18,756 nucleotides of DNA from Campylobacteraceae bacterium UBA1877 (GCA_002352945.1 DDHL01000027.1:1-18756), one strand, 5' to 3'. Shown: positions 1 through 6,591, numbered from the stretch's first letter. The notes: generated by a model from the sequence alone, not told the origin. A program made the numbers and translations.

Positions 1-10
1 GTAAAAAAAA

Positions 11-775
11 ATGAAACTTATCTCTTGGAATGTAAATGGCATCCGTGCACTGGCAGCTAAAAATGCCCTCTCGTGGGTTCAAGAGCACCAGCCTGACATT
101 TTATGTATGCAAGAAATCAAAGCCACAAAGGAACAAATTCCAGCAAATCTTACACCAGAACCCTTTTTGCAAACCTATGTTAACCCAGCTCTTAGAAGGG
201 GTTATTCTGGAACGATGACTCTTACAAATCTTGCTTTTTCCCACACCGATACAGCTTTACATGTAGATAAAGCTAGTGAGGGCAGGATTCTTGAACACCA
301 TTTTGATGATATAGTTCTTTTTAATGTTTACTTTCCAAACGGCCAGCAAAGCCAAGAGAGACTCAATTATAAGATGGCTTTTTATGATGCCTTCTTAAAC
401 CACTGTGAATCTTTACGAAAAGAGGGCAAAAGCATTATTGTATGCGGAGACGTAAACACAGCTCATAAAGAGATAGATTTAAAAAACCCAAAAGCTAACT
501 CTAAAACATCAGGATTTTTGCCAATTGAACGCCAATGGATAGATACCTTTTTGGATGCTGGCTATATTGATACTTTTCGATATGTACACGGAGATGTACA
601 AGAGCACTACTCATGGTGGTCATACCGCTTTAATGCAAGGGCAAAAAATATTGGCTGGAGGATTGATTATGTTTTTATATCTGAGGATTTAACAGACCAG
701 CTAGTAGATGCTTTTATTTTAGACTCTATCATGGGCTCAGACCACTGTCCCATAGGCGTTGAGCTTGATTTGTAA
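11..775 (+). CDS. xth: Exodeoxyribonuclease III (AP endonuclease family)
   Basis: A DNA repair nuclease of the ExoIII/APE1 family. It cleaves 5' of abasic sites and removes 3' blocking groups in base excision repair in the cytoplasm. At 254 residues it has the usual length for a bacterial ExoIII. The N-terminal SWNVNGIRA motif is intact, E35 sits in the MQEIK metal-binding motif, D147 and N149 in GDVN, and D244-H245 in the C-terminal GSDHCPIG motif, so all catalytic elements are present. The ATG at 11 follows an A-run, and the upstream region is cut by the window edge, so no ribosome site or promoter can be judged. The 3' end overlaps the next gene by 17 bases, suggesting co-transcription. 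It carries a near-copy of the window's repeated palindrome (TTTACATGTA at 256-265). Confidence 0.95.
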   Translation: MKLISWNVNGIRALAAKNALSWVQEHQPDILCMQEIKATKEQIPANLTPEPFLQTYVNPALRRGYSGTMTLTNLAFSHTDTALHVDKASEGRILEHHFDDIVLFNVYFPNGQQSQERLNYKMAFYDAFLNHCESLRKEGKSIIVCGDVNTAHKEIDLKNPKANSKTSGFLPIERQWIDTFLDAGYIDTFRYVHGDVQEHYSWWSYRFNARAKNIGWRIDYVFISEDLTDQLVDAFILDSIMGSDHCPIGVELDL

Positions 776-1394
776 ATGCTGCGGCTCTAATCAGGAGTTA
801 TACACCAATAGATATTTTAAGTGCAACAAGTGCGATTTTATCTGCCTTGATAAGAAATATTGGTTAAGCCCAAAAGCACAAAAGGCTCACTATTCATGCC
901 ATCAAAATAGCATACAAAATCTAGGTTATGTTAATATGTTTAAAGAGTTTTTAGCCTTTGTAGATGCTACAACAAGTTATCAAAAAGTGCTTGATTTTGG
1001 ATGTGGTCCGGGGCCAGTACTGGCTAACATGTTAGAAGATTTAGGCAAAGATGTTAGTTGTTTTGATCCCTATTTTTTCCCAAACAATGGGTATTTAAAT
1101 GAAAAGTATGATTTAATAACAGTTACTGAAGTGTTTGAGCATCTTTCAAATCCGTTTGCAACCCTTTCTTGCTTAAAAACCCTTTTGCAAAAAGATGGAG
1201 CAATTGCCATAATGACCAATTTTCACAAAGATGATCTTGAGCATTTTAAATCGTGGTGGTATAAACTTGATCCAACCCATATCGGTTTTTATACACCAAA
1301 AACTTTGCATCTGCTTGCCCAAAGGCTCTCTTTACATGTAAAGGCTTGTGATGGCATAAAATATACTCTTTTGACTCATCTTGATTCAAATTAA
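759..1394 (+). CDS. Zinc-ribbon class I SAM-dependent methyltransferase
   Basis: A 211-residue predicted methyltransferase of unknown substrate. The N-terminus has two cysteine pairs (CKCC at about residues 5-8 and CNKC at about 22-25), which look like a small zinc ribbon. The SAM-binding loop VLDFGCGPGP follows at about residues 77-86, then an acidic DLITVTEVFEHL segment typical of the Methyltransf_11/23 group, and a C-terminal part rich in aromatics (WWYKLDPTHIGFY). The only in-frame starts are TTG codons; TTG at 759 gives a 17-base overlap with xth, and TTG at 765 is an alternative. The first cysteines lie just after the start, so no upstream ATG is available without losing the frame. An exact TTTACATGTAAA lies at 1331-1342, read as Leu-His-Val-Lys. 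The function could be small-molecule, RNA or protein methylation. Confidence 0.8.
   Translation: MSLICKCCGSNQELYTNRYFKCNKCDFICLDKKYWLSPKAQKAHYSCHQNSIQNLGYVNMFKEFLAFVDATTSYQKVLDFGCGPGPVLANMLEDLGKDVSCFDPYFFPNNGYLNEKYDLITVTEVFEHLSNPFATLSCLKTLLQKDGAIAIMTNFHKDDLEHFKSWWYKLDPTHIGFYTPKTLHLLAQRLSLHVKACDGIKYTLLTHLDSN
1331..1342. repeat. Iterated palindrome TTTACATGTAAA, copy 1
   Basis: Exact 12-bp palindrome inside the methyltransferase gene, with the C and G flanks that make CTTTACATGTAAAG. It is read in the LHVK frame. See the finding on the repeated palindrome. Confidence 0.8.
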
Positions 1395-1416
1395 TTTTAC
1401 ATCAGCCTTTTTGAGT

Positions 1417-1881
1417 CTAAAAGTTATTTAAAGGAATTTGAATATATTCGGTTGGATAATTTCGCATCTTCCAGCCGCTCATTCCACCATCTGCAACCAA
1501 GATATTTTTAAACCCAACTGACTCAAGGGTCAATGCTGCAAGGGCTGCGCGATTTCCTGTTTGACAAAAGATTACAATTTTATCATCTACTTTTAAATCA
1601 GAACCGCCTACAAGAAGCTCAAGCTGTCCTCGGCTAATATTTTCATACCTATCCCATTTTGGATATCCACTTGCTTTAATCTCATTAAAATCACGCACAT
1701 CTAAAATGATAAAATCTTCACTTTTATCCATCATCGATTTTACCTCTTTTAATGACACCATATGAACGCTTGCTTTTGCACTTCTTATAATTTCTCTAAA
1801 CTTTGCGCCTACTTCTAAATCTGCCAATAGGTTTGATGCGATTAAAACCAATGCTAAAAAGAGTGTTGTTAGTCTGTTCAT
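1417..1881 (-). CDS. Periplasmic single-domain rhodanese
   Basis: A 154-residue rhodanese-fold protein with an N-terminal signal peptide (residues 1-20, ending NLLA). The catalytic cysteine is C106 in a six-residue loop, CQTGNR, the length found in sulfurtransferases that act on thiosulfate or polysulfide; the DVRD motif of the fold is at 61-64. It should transfer sulfane sulfur to a thiol acceptor in the periplasm. The gene starts 7 bases after the end of marR and probably shares its transcript; its own ribosome site is weak (GGT about 10 bases before the ATG). The pairing with a MarR regulator and a divergent membrane protein suggests a small sulfur-related unit, but this is inference. It converges on the methyltransferase gene with a 22-base gap. 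Confidence 0.88.
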   Translation of the reverse strand: MNRLTTLFLALVLIASNLLADLEVGAKFREIIRSAKASVHMVSLKEVKSMMDKSEDFIILDVRDFNEIKASGYPKWDRYENISRGQLELLVGGSDLKVDDKIVIFCQTGNRAALAALTLESVGFKNILVADGGMSGWKMRNYPTEYIQIPLNNF

Positions 1882-1888
1882 AAGTTTT

Positions 1889-2296
1889 TTACCATTTTAA
1901 TGAGAGCAATTTTTTAAGCTCTTTAAGTTCATTTTTGCCAATATTTTCTTCTATTATCCCCTCGACTTTTGCCATAACTTCCTGGCGACATTTAAGCAAT
2001 CCTTGGCCATCATCTGTCATGCAAATAACCCGCTCGCGCTTATCTTCACCCTCTTGCAAAAAAAGATAGCCCTTTTTTGCTAAAGCTTGAACGCTTTTGT
2101 GTACAGCCTGCCTGCTAATGCCTAGCTTTTTTGCAATAGCTGAGATGGTCGTAACTCCATGGTCTACATAGGTCAAAATCGCTGAAGATGAAAGTATATC
2201 GTTATCTTCATACCCATAAGACTTTGCAAAAGAGCGCGATAAATCCTCTATGAAACTTAGCTTTTCAAGAAGCAAAAACTTAATATCAAAGTACAT
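1889..2296 (-). CDS. MarR-family transcriptional regulator
   Basis: A winged-helix MarR-type repressor or activator of 135 residues. The helix-turn-helix region reads TTISAIAKKLGISRQAVHKS, followed by the wing (YLFLQEGEDKRERVICMT) and a C-terminal dimerization helix. I choose the ATG at 2296 (start MYFDIKFLL) because AAGGAGG lies 9 bases before it (complement of 2306-2312). The frame extends upstream to a TTG at 2317, but using it would put the ribosome site inside the gene. It precedes the rhodanese gene by 7 bases and is divergent from the ten-helix membrane protein, the usual placement for a MarR protein that controls both sides. Symmetric repeats around the start are candidate autoregulatory sites. 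No ligand can be assigned. Confidence 0.88.
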   Translation of the reverse strand: MYFDIKFLLLEKLSFIEDLSRSFAKSYGYEDNDILSSSAILTYVDHGVTTISAIAKKLGISRQAVHKSVQALAKKGYLFLQEGEDKRERVICMTDDGQGLLKCRQEVMAKVEGIIEENIGKNELKELKKLLSLKW

Positions 2297-2298
2297 AA

Positions 2299-2317
2299 TT
2301 GTCAACCTCCTTGACAA
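2299..2317. promoter_or_regulatory. Candidate MarR operator over the marR ribosome site
   Basis: Inverted repeat TTGTCAA-N5-TTGACAA centred on the AAGGAGG of marR. TGTCAACCT at 2300-2308 recurs as a direct repeat at 2339-2347, and TAAACT-N8-AGTTTA forms a second dyad at 2334-2353. The size and symmetry suit a MarR dimer, but the assignment is inference. Confidence 0.5.
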
Positions 2318-2339
2318 ATTTACTCTTTCGGGCTAAACT
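2311..2339 (+). promoter_or_regulatory. Candidate sigma70 promoter for the ten-helix membrane protein
   Basis: TTGACA at 2311-2316 and TAAACT at 2334-2339 with a 17-base spacer, oriented toward the gene at 2390. On the opposite strand a TTGACA (complement of 2339-2344) and a TAAATT (complement of 2317-2322) with a 16-base spacer overlap it face to face. The elements overlap the operator-like repeats, so a bound repressor would block both directions. Confidence 0.45.
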
Positions 2340-2389
2340 GTCAACCTAGTTTACAATATTAGGGTTAAAATCCCGTTTAAGGAGCAAAT

Positions 2390-3571
2390 ATGCCAACTAT
2401 ACTCAATTTAGGATCAAAATATTCGCCATTATACTATCTTTCTGCTCTTGGGGCTGGTGGTTTGGCAGTTTCATTTTTTATGTATCTAAACTTTCTCATT
2501 CCCCACGCTGGCTATCCGATGGTAACTGCTAACATTTTAATCTCATTTATGGGTGAAAATCCGCTAAAAGCACCCTTGGTACTTTTAGCCATTTTGGGAA
2601 TACTCTATTTTGCATATCAGCATATAATGCTGCTTATTTGGAATATAGGCCAATATAAAACCTTTAAACACACCGAGGGTTTTACAAATCTTAAAAAAAC
2701 CAACAGCGAAGTTTCGCTTATGGCTATTCCACTAACATATGCAATGAGTATTAATGTTAGTTTTGTTTTAGGAGCAGTTTTTGTACCAGGACTTTGGAAT
2801 GTGATTGAATGGCTCTTTCCAGTAGCTTTAATTGGTTTTTTAGCAGTAGGGATTTATGCACTTAGGCTTTATGGGGCATATTTTACCCGACTTATGATAA
2901 ATGCCGATTTCAATCCAGAATCCAACAACAACTTTAGCCAGCTAATTGCAATTTTTGCCTTTAGTATGATTGCAGTAGGTTTTGCAGCGCCTGGGGCCAT
3001 GAGTAAGGTTCCTTTAGTTTATGCAAGTGGAATTTTTGGAGCCATCTTTTTTGGTGTAACAGCCATCGGCCTTGCAGTTTTAAAAATCATCTTTGCCATG
3101 AGAGATATCTTCTCCCAAGGCGTAAATGTTGAAACAAGCGTTAGTTTGTGGGTGATAATCCCAATACTAACTCTTTTAGGCATAACTGCCATTCGTATAA
3201 CATTTGGCTTAGCGCATAACTTTTTAGGCCAAAGCCATGGCTCAAATTGGGTTATATTTTTACTATCTTCAACCATCTTCTCTTTACAACTCATTTTTGG
3301 ATGGATTGGCTATAAGGTAATGAAAGAGGTTGGATATTTTAAAAGATTTATTTATGGCAGTGAAAAAAGCCCTGTTAGTTTTGCCATCATTTGTCCGGGG
3401 GTAGCGCTTTTTGTGTTTGGCATGTTCTTTTTAATGTTAGGACTTGTTGCTAACAATATTGTTAGTCCCTTTTCGCCACTATTTTTTGCTCTTTTAGCCC
3501 TGCTTATTTGGGTTCAGTACAAAACAATTAGAGTATTTTTGATCTTGAAGTCAAAACTGCTCTATACGTAA
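2390..3571 (+). CDS. Ten-helix membrane protein, possible TDT/SLAC1-like transporter
   Basis: A 393-residue integral membrane protein with about ten hydrophobic helices, roughly at residues 17-38, 61-87, 108-132, 138-165, 182-204, 207-237, 251-278, 286-311, 327-352 and 360-386. Ten helices match the TehA/SLAC1 (TDT) anion-channel fold, but I see no diagnostic motif. The N-terminal stretch YSPLYYLSALGAGG also resembles membrane proteins I recall as the TsoY-type (seleno)protein family; this is memory only. AAGGAG at 2379-2384 supports the ATG. The gene is divergent from marR-rhodanese and probably under its control, so a substrate related to sulfur compounds or organic acids is conceivable. 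The stop codon lies in the arm of a hairpin shared with the convergent cytochrome gene. Confidence 0.6.
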   Translation: MPTILNLGSKYSPLYYLSALGAGGLAVSFFMYLNFLIPHAGYPMVTANILISFMGENPLKAPLVLLAILGILYFAYQHIMLLIWNIGQYKTFKHTEGFTNLKKTNSEVSLMAIPLTYAMSINVSFVLGAVFVPGLWNVIEWLFPVALIGFLAVGIYALRLYGAYFTRLMINADFNPESNNNFSQLIAIFAFSMIAVGFAAPGAMSKVPLVYASGIFGAIFFGVTAIGLAVLKIIFAMRDIFSQGVNVETSVSLWVIIPILTLLGITAIRITFGLAHNFLGQSHGSNWVIFLLSSTIFSLQLIFGWIGYKVMKEVGYFKRFIYGSEKSPVSFAIICPGVALFVFGMFFLMLGLVANNIVSPFSPLFFALLALLIWVQYKTIRVFLILKSKLLYT

Positions 3572-3595
3572 TTAAGGGGGAGCTCCCCTTAATTA
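3569..3595. terminator. Shared hairpin between convergent gene ends
   Basis: Perfect 11-bp stem (TAATTAAGGGG and its complement) with a 5-base GAGCT loop. The left arm contains the TAA of the membrane protein gene and the right arm the TAA of the cytochrome gene. Neither side has a clear T-tract, so termination strength is uncertain; it may instead protect 3' ends. Confidence 0.65.
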
Positions 3596-3892
3596 CTTGC
3601 CAAGTGTAGTAATATATTTTGCTAACGCTTCAATCTCTTCATCTGTATATTTGCTAACTTGACCTTTCATTAAAGCCTTCATTGTTCCCCCATAGGTTCC
3701 ATCTTGGTATCCCTTAAGAGCGGCAATATTCTCTTCAAGGCTCATATTAGCAATTATTTTACTCTTTCCAAGAGCACTCTTTTGAGCATCTACTCCATGA
3801 CAGGCAATGCACTTTTGAAATAGCTGCTTACCATCTGCAGCAACACCATAACTTGCAAAAGCCATTAAGACTACTAAAACTAAACTCCTCAT
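3593..3892 (-). CDS. Periplasmic monohaem cytochrome c553-type
   Basis: A 99-residue class I c-type cytochrome. The signal peptide covers residues 1-19 (ending GVAA). Haem binding is by C28-IA-C31-H32, and the likely sixth ligand is M75 in MKGQV, or alternatively M71. The end, TDEEIEALAKYI, is the typical C-terminal helix. It should carry electrons between the periplasmic side of the respiratory chain and terminal oxidases or reductases. GGAG lies a few bases before the ATG, and the gene follows the basic periplasmic protein by 10 bases, so the two form an operon. That operon's promoter carries the same direct repeat as the two-component operon promoter, hinting at control by that regulator. 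Confidence 0.9.
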   Translation of the reverse strand: MRSLVLVVLMAFASYGVAADGKQLFQKCIACHGVDAQKSALGKSKIIANMSLEENIAALKGYQDGTYGGTMKALMKGQVSKYTDEEIEALAKYITTLGK

Positions 3893-3902
3893 AGCAACTC
3901 CT

Positions 3903-4238
3903 TTATCTTTGAATTATTATTACCTCTTGTTTTCCATTATATCTTCTTTTTTGGTGAAAATCTCTATTTTTATTTCTACGTACTTTTTGATTAACAACCA
4001 CTACTCTTTTTTCATGAACAACTACAGGCTGAGATCGGCTTTGATATCTAATAGCCCCATCATCAACTCTTTGGTTATTTCCAAACAGTTGTCCAAAGTT
4101 TTCAACCATGGTTGGCAACAATAAAAGCGCACCTGCACCGATAAGTGCACCTTTTTCTCTATTTCCTATCGCATTTGCATTAACAACGCTTAATGAACTA
4201 ATCAAGGCAACTGCCAAAAGGGGTTTTAAAAATTTCAT
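3903..4238 (-). CDS. Basic periplasmic protein of unknown function
   Basis: Not recognised. The 111-residue protein has a signal peptide (about residues 1-23, ending NANA), a short hydrophobic glycine/leucine stretch (KGALIGAGALLLLP, about 29-42), and a strongly basic, Val/Arg/Lys/Asn-rich C-terminal half ending in VIIIQR. The middle stretch resembles glycine-zipper periplasmic proteins that associate with the outer membrane. The ATG is preceded by GGAGG at good spacing. The promoter carries a -10 box TATACT (complement of 4263-4268) and an 11-bp-period direct repeat 8 bases further upstream, matching the promoter of the two-component operon. It is the first gene of a unit with cytochrome c. 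A small secreted protein under a sensor regulator suggests an envelope-stress role, by inference only. Confidence 0.7.
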   Translation of the reverse strand: MKFLKPLLAVALISSLSVVNANAIGNREKGALIGAGALLLLPTMVENFGQLFGNNQRVDDGAIRYQSRSQPVVVHEKRVVVVNQKVRRNKNRDFHQKRRYNGKQEVIIIQR

Positions 4239-4262
4239 CTCATCCTCCTTAAATTTAAAAGT

Positions 4263-4295
4263 AGTATAGGAAGTTTTTGTGAAGCGATTGTGAAG
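4263..4295 (-). promoter_or_regulatory. Promoter with OmpR-type direct repeat, site A
   Basis: Read on the plus strand, TTGTGAAG at 4277-4284 and again at 4288-4295 (11-bp period). The -10 box TATACT is the complement of 4263-4268, exactly 8 bases from the repeat. There is no canonical -35, whose place is taken by the repeats, as in class II activation by OmpR/PhoB-family regulators. Site B at 6824-6856 has the same geometry. Confidence 0.65.
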
Positions 4296-4357
4296 AGATT
4301 ACTTTAAATTTACAAACTCTTGCTAATGTAAATAAAAATTTTTCAAAAGGAGTTCAC

Positions 4358-4483
4358 ATGGATCTACTTCTAGGATTGGCTGCAGGAGGTTTTGGAGGTA
4401 TTATTGTTGGCAACCGTTATCTAACAGCGTTAGGACTTCTAGCAATCTCAGCTTCTGCTGCAATAGCCTATTTTGTCATTTAG
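4358..4483 (+). CDS. 41-residue membrane peptide
   Basis: A short open frame. ATG at 4358 is preceded by AAGGAG at 4347-4352 with a 5-base spacer, a strong ribosome site. The product is almost entirely hydrophobic: a glycine-rich first half (GLAAGGFGG), a short polar break (GNRY), and a second helix rich in Ala/Leu/Ile (ALGLLAISASAAIAYFVI). It looks like one or two short transmembrane helices. The stop TAG overlaps the TAA of the convergent cytochrome gene by four bases (TTAG). It is divergent from the basic periplasmic protein gene, and the 119-base gap between them contains regulator site A. No family is recognised. It could be a small regulator or a stabiliser of a membrane complex. Confidence 0.6.
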   Translation: MDLLLGLAAGGFGGIIVGNRYLTALGLLAISASAAIAYFVI

Positions 4484-4806
4484 CGTATTTTCCCAATAAA
4501 GGTGTAACGATCCCAGTAGGTATCAATGGCCTCTTCTAACTCCTTTTGGGTTAGTTTCGTAGGCTCTTTGATACCATACTTTTCAATGAGCCCTTCTGGA
4601 AGGATGGATTTTTCTTTCATTGGATTGCGCAAATAATCAATCAATGCTGCTTTTACAGAGAGTTCTGAACTAAAAACCAAAACATACCGATAAAAGAATT
4701 TATCAATCCCCACATCCAATTTTTGATGGCAAGGAAGGCAGTTTTGTTCAAAAACATCTGCTTTACATGTAAAAAATAAAATAGCTACCAAGATAAGTGC
4801 ACGCAT
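4480..4806 (-). CDS. Small monohaem c-type cytochrome
   Basis: A 108-residue secreted protein with a short signal peptide (about residues 1-16) and a haem motif C23-LP-C26-H27. The rest is mostly helical and charged, with M58 in NPMKEKS as a possible axial ligand. It is shorter and less typical than the c553-type protein at 3593. The start lies 22 bases inside the end of the histidine kinase gene, so it is translated from the two-component transcript. An electron carrier or redox-sensing partner of the kinase is possible; only the haem site is seen. TTTACATGTAAA at 4762-4773 lies in the signal peptide region, read as Phe-Thr-Cys-Lys, unlike the usual LHVK frame. Confidence 0.78.
   Translation of the reverse strand: MRALILVAILFFTCKADVFEQNCLPCHQKLDVGIDKFFYRYVLVFSSELSVKAALIDYLRNPMKEKSILPEGLIEKYGIKEPTKLTQKELEEAIDTYWDRYTFIGKIR
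4762..4773. repeat. Iterated palindrome TTTACATGTAAA, copy 2
   Basis: Exact copy inside the cytochrome gene after the kinase. It is the only coding copy not in the LHVK frame. Confidence 0.8.
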
Positions 4807-5963
4807 GTACCTTCCTTAGATGAAGTCATTTGAATATTTAAACCATACTCTTTTGCTATCATACCAACAATGCTTAGTCCAATCCCAAAACCGCCAACAC
4901 TCGTATCGCATCTTGTATAGCGCTCAAATACAGTTTTTAATTTTTCTGGCTCAATTCCCCTTCCTGTGTCACAAACACTAAGTTTGTGCGGCTTTACATG
5001 TAAAGATATTTTGCCGCCAATTCGGTTATATTTTATAGCATTTGAAAGAAGATTATCAATAACCTTCCTTATTTTATTTGGATCGATTCTTATATATGCC
5101 GGCTCACCTGTAACTGTAACTTTTAATCTTTTAGACTCACACATTAAAGCCACATACTCAACCCGCTCTTTGCAAAGTTCAAGCAACTCAACATCACAAT
5201 CTTTACTTGCCATTTTGTGACCTAGTGTAAGATATGTTAAGTCTTGATAGAGGTTTGCAACCGTTTGGGCTCCAATGCGAATCCTAGCAAATTTTTTAGC
5301 AATGCTTGGCTCAAGGGGTTTGGATTCTAACATTTCAATATTTGATAAAATCGCATTTATTGGGGTATTTAACTCATGGGTTGTATCTTTGATAAATCTA
5401 TCAAGAAGCGAAACAGCCTCTTTCATAGGACGCAAAAAGAGTCTCATTAAAAAGTATCCGCTCAGTGCAAAAATAAAAAGGGCTAACGTTCCCCAAATAG
5501 CAATATTTTTAATCGTTTTTTGCAGCCAAAGCTTATCATCTTTAACCTCTAAAACTAGATATCTTGTACCCAAATAGTGCATTTGAGGCTCTTTAACGTA
5601 GTGGATAAATCCATCTTTTGTATAGATAATTTCATCTAGTTTAGGCTTTACATGTAAAAGAGAGAATATCTCAACTTTATCTGCGTCAAAAATTCCGGAT
5701 TTAAACTTTTTACTGCGAGGATAGATTTGTCTCTTGTCAAAGCTTACATGTAAAGCTTGTAATGCCTTTACCTGCTCATTTGCAAGAGGATTTAATTCAA
5801 GGCGCTTTTGTTGGAGCATATGCTCTTTTGAAAAGATATAATACCCCGCCCCAAAAAGTATAATAATTCCCAACGAAAGGGTTAAATATAAACTCCCAAA
5901 AGCAATAAAAGTTCGCTTTTCACGGGCGTATAAGTTTGTATCCCAGCTTTTTGATGCTGACAA
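4785..5963 (-). CDS. Two-component sensor histidine kinase
   Basis: An inner-membrane histidine kinase paired with the OmpR-type regulator upstream. I choose the TTG at 5963 (392 residues, start SASKSW) because GGGAAGGA lies 5 bases before it. The frame extends to an ATG at 6065, but that start would overlap the regulator gene by 146 bases instead of 44. Helices at about residues 21-44 and 154-174 enclose a periplasmic sensor domain of about 110 residues. The phosphoacceptor is H196 in THELNTP. The N-box is DNLLSNAIKYN (303-313), followed by DTGRG (332-336) and GGFGIGLS (357-364). The sensor part has no recognised family. The gene carries two exact palindromes and one near-copy. The signal is unknown; neighbours suggest envelope or redox state. 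Confidence 0.9.
   Translation of the reverse strand: MSASKSWDTNLYAREKRTFIAFGSLYLTLSLGIIILFGAGYYIFSKEHMLQQKRLELNPLANEQVKALQALHVSFDKRQIYPRSKKFKSGIFDADKVEIFSLLHVKPKLDEIIYTKDGFIHYVKEPQMHYLGTRYLVLEVKDDKLWLQKTIKNIAIWGTLALFIFALSGYFLMRLFLRPMKEAVSLLDRFIKDTTHELNTPINAILSNIEMLESKPLEPSIAKKFARIRIGAQTVANLYQDLTYLTLGHKMASKDCDVELLELCKERVEYVALMCESKRLKVTVTGEPAYIRIDPNKIRKVIDNLLSNAIKYNRIGGKISLHVKPHKLSVCDTGRGIEPEKLKTVFERYTRCDTSVGGFGIGLSIVGMIAKEYGLNIQMTSSKEGTCVHLSW
4993..5004. repeat. Iterated palindrome TTTACATGTAAA, copy 3
   Basis: Exact copy with C/G flanks in the ATPase domain of the kinase, read as LHVK at residues 321-324. Confidence 0.8.
5647..5658. repeat. Iterated palindrome TTTACATGTAAA, copy 4
   Basis: Exact copy in the sensor domain of the kinase, read as LHVK at residues 103-106. 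A one-mismatch copy lies about 100 bases away at 5743-5754, read as LHVS. Confidence 0.8.
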
Positions 5964-6591
5964 TGCTATCCTTCCCAAGATATTTGCGCAAATTTTTGAT
6001 ATAAGTCCTAAGGGCCCCTTCGCTTGGAGTTTCATCATACGTCCACAAACTCTCAAAAATCGCATCGTGACTGATAACTTCTCCTCGCCGCTTTAAAAAA
6101 AGAGCTAGCAATCTTGCCTCTTTTGGCTGCAAAGGCTGCTCTTTATTATCAATATAAAGCGCCATTCCAACGGGGTCAAAATCGATATCTTTAAACACCG
6201 TAACTTTACTATTTGGACTATGGAAAAATTCACGCTTTAGTAAGCTCTCTATTCGCAACAAAAGCTCTTTTAATGCAAATGGTTTTCTAATATAATCATC
6301 GCAACCGCTTTCATACCCAGTTTCTACATCTTTTAATGAATCCATCGAGGTTATAAATATAGCTGGAACTTCATTGCCATCTTCGCGAGATGATTTTAAA
6401 AGGCTAAACCCATCAATTCCAGGAACATTTACATCCAAGAGCAAAAGATCAAACCGCTCTTCATAAAGGGTTGATTGGGCGCTATCTCCATCATAAGCTA
6501 ATGTAACTTTATAGCCCTCCTCTTCTAAAAATTCCTCAATGGTTTGGGCTAAATTTATATCATCTTCGAGTAAAAAAATATGGGCACTCAT
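5920..6591 (-). CDS. OmpR/PhoB-family response regulator
   Basis: A 223-residue regulator with a receiver domain (acidic D10-D11, phosphoacceptor D53 in LLLDVNVPG, T81, K103 in RKPF) and a C-terminal winged helix (PKEARLLALFLKRRGEVIS, ending GALRTYIKNLRKYLG and KLGYKLIRP). It should be phosphorylated by the kinase encoded next and bind direct repeats with an 11-bp period. Two such repeats occur at promoters in this window. The start overlaps the stop of the DUF1104-like gene (ATGA), indicating translational coupling. The 3' end overlaps the kinase start by 44 bases. Relatives in Campylobacterota control acid, copper or growth-condition responses, but I cannot assign an orthologue. Confidence 0.95.
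   Translation of the reverse strand: MSAHIFLLEDDINLAQTIEEFLEEEGYKVTLAYDGDSAQSTLYEERFDLLLLDVNVPGIDGFSLLKSSREDGNEVPAIFITSMDSLKDVETGYESGCDDYIRKPFALKELLLRIESLLKREFFHSPNSKVTVFKDIDFDPVGMALYIDNKEQPLQPKEARLLALFLKRRGEVISHDAIFESLWTYDETPSEGALRTYIKNLRKYLGKDSIVSIKKLGYKLIRP

Noticed and set aside
1395..1416. Terminator between the methyltransferase and rhodanese genes
   Set aside because: No convincing stem could be found in the 22-base gap.
2297..2317. Longer MarR start at TTG 2317
   Set aside because: It would place the strong AAGGAGG inside the coding region; ATG 2296 fits better.
3019..3294. 91-residue open frame antisense to the ten-helix protein
   Set aside because: No ribosome site, low-complexity translation, fully inside a well-supported gene; a shadow frame.
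5964..6065. Longer histidine kinase start at ATG 6065
   Set aside because: It would overlap the regulator by 146 bases and adds residues read from the regulator's winged helix in another frame; TTG 5963 has a good ribosome site.
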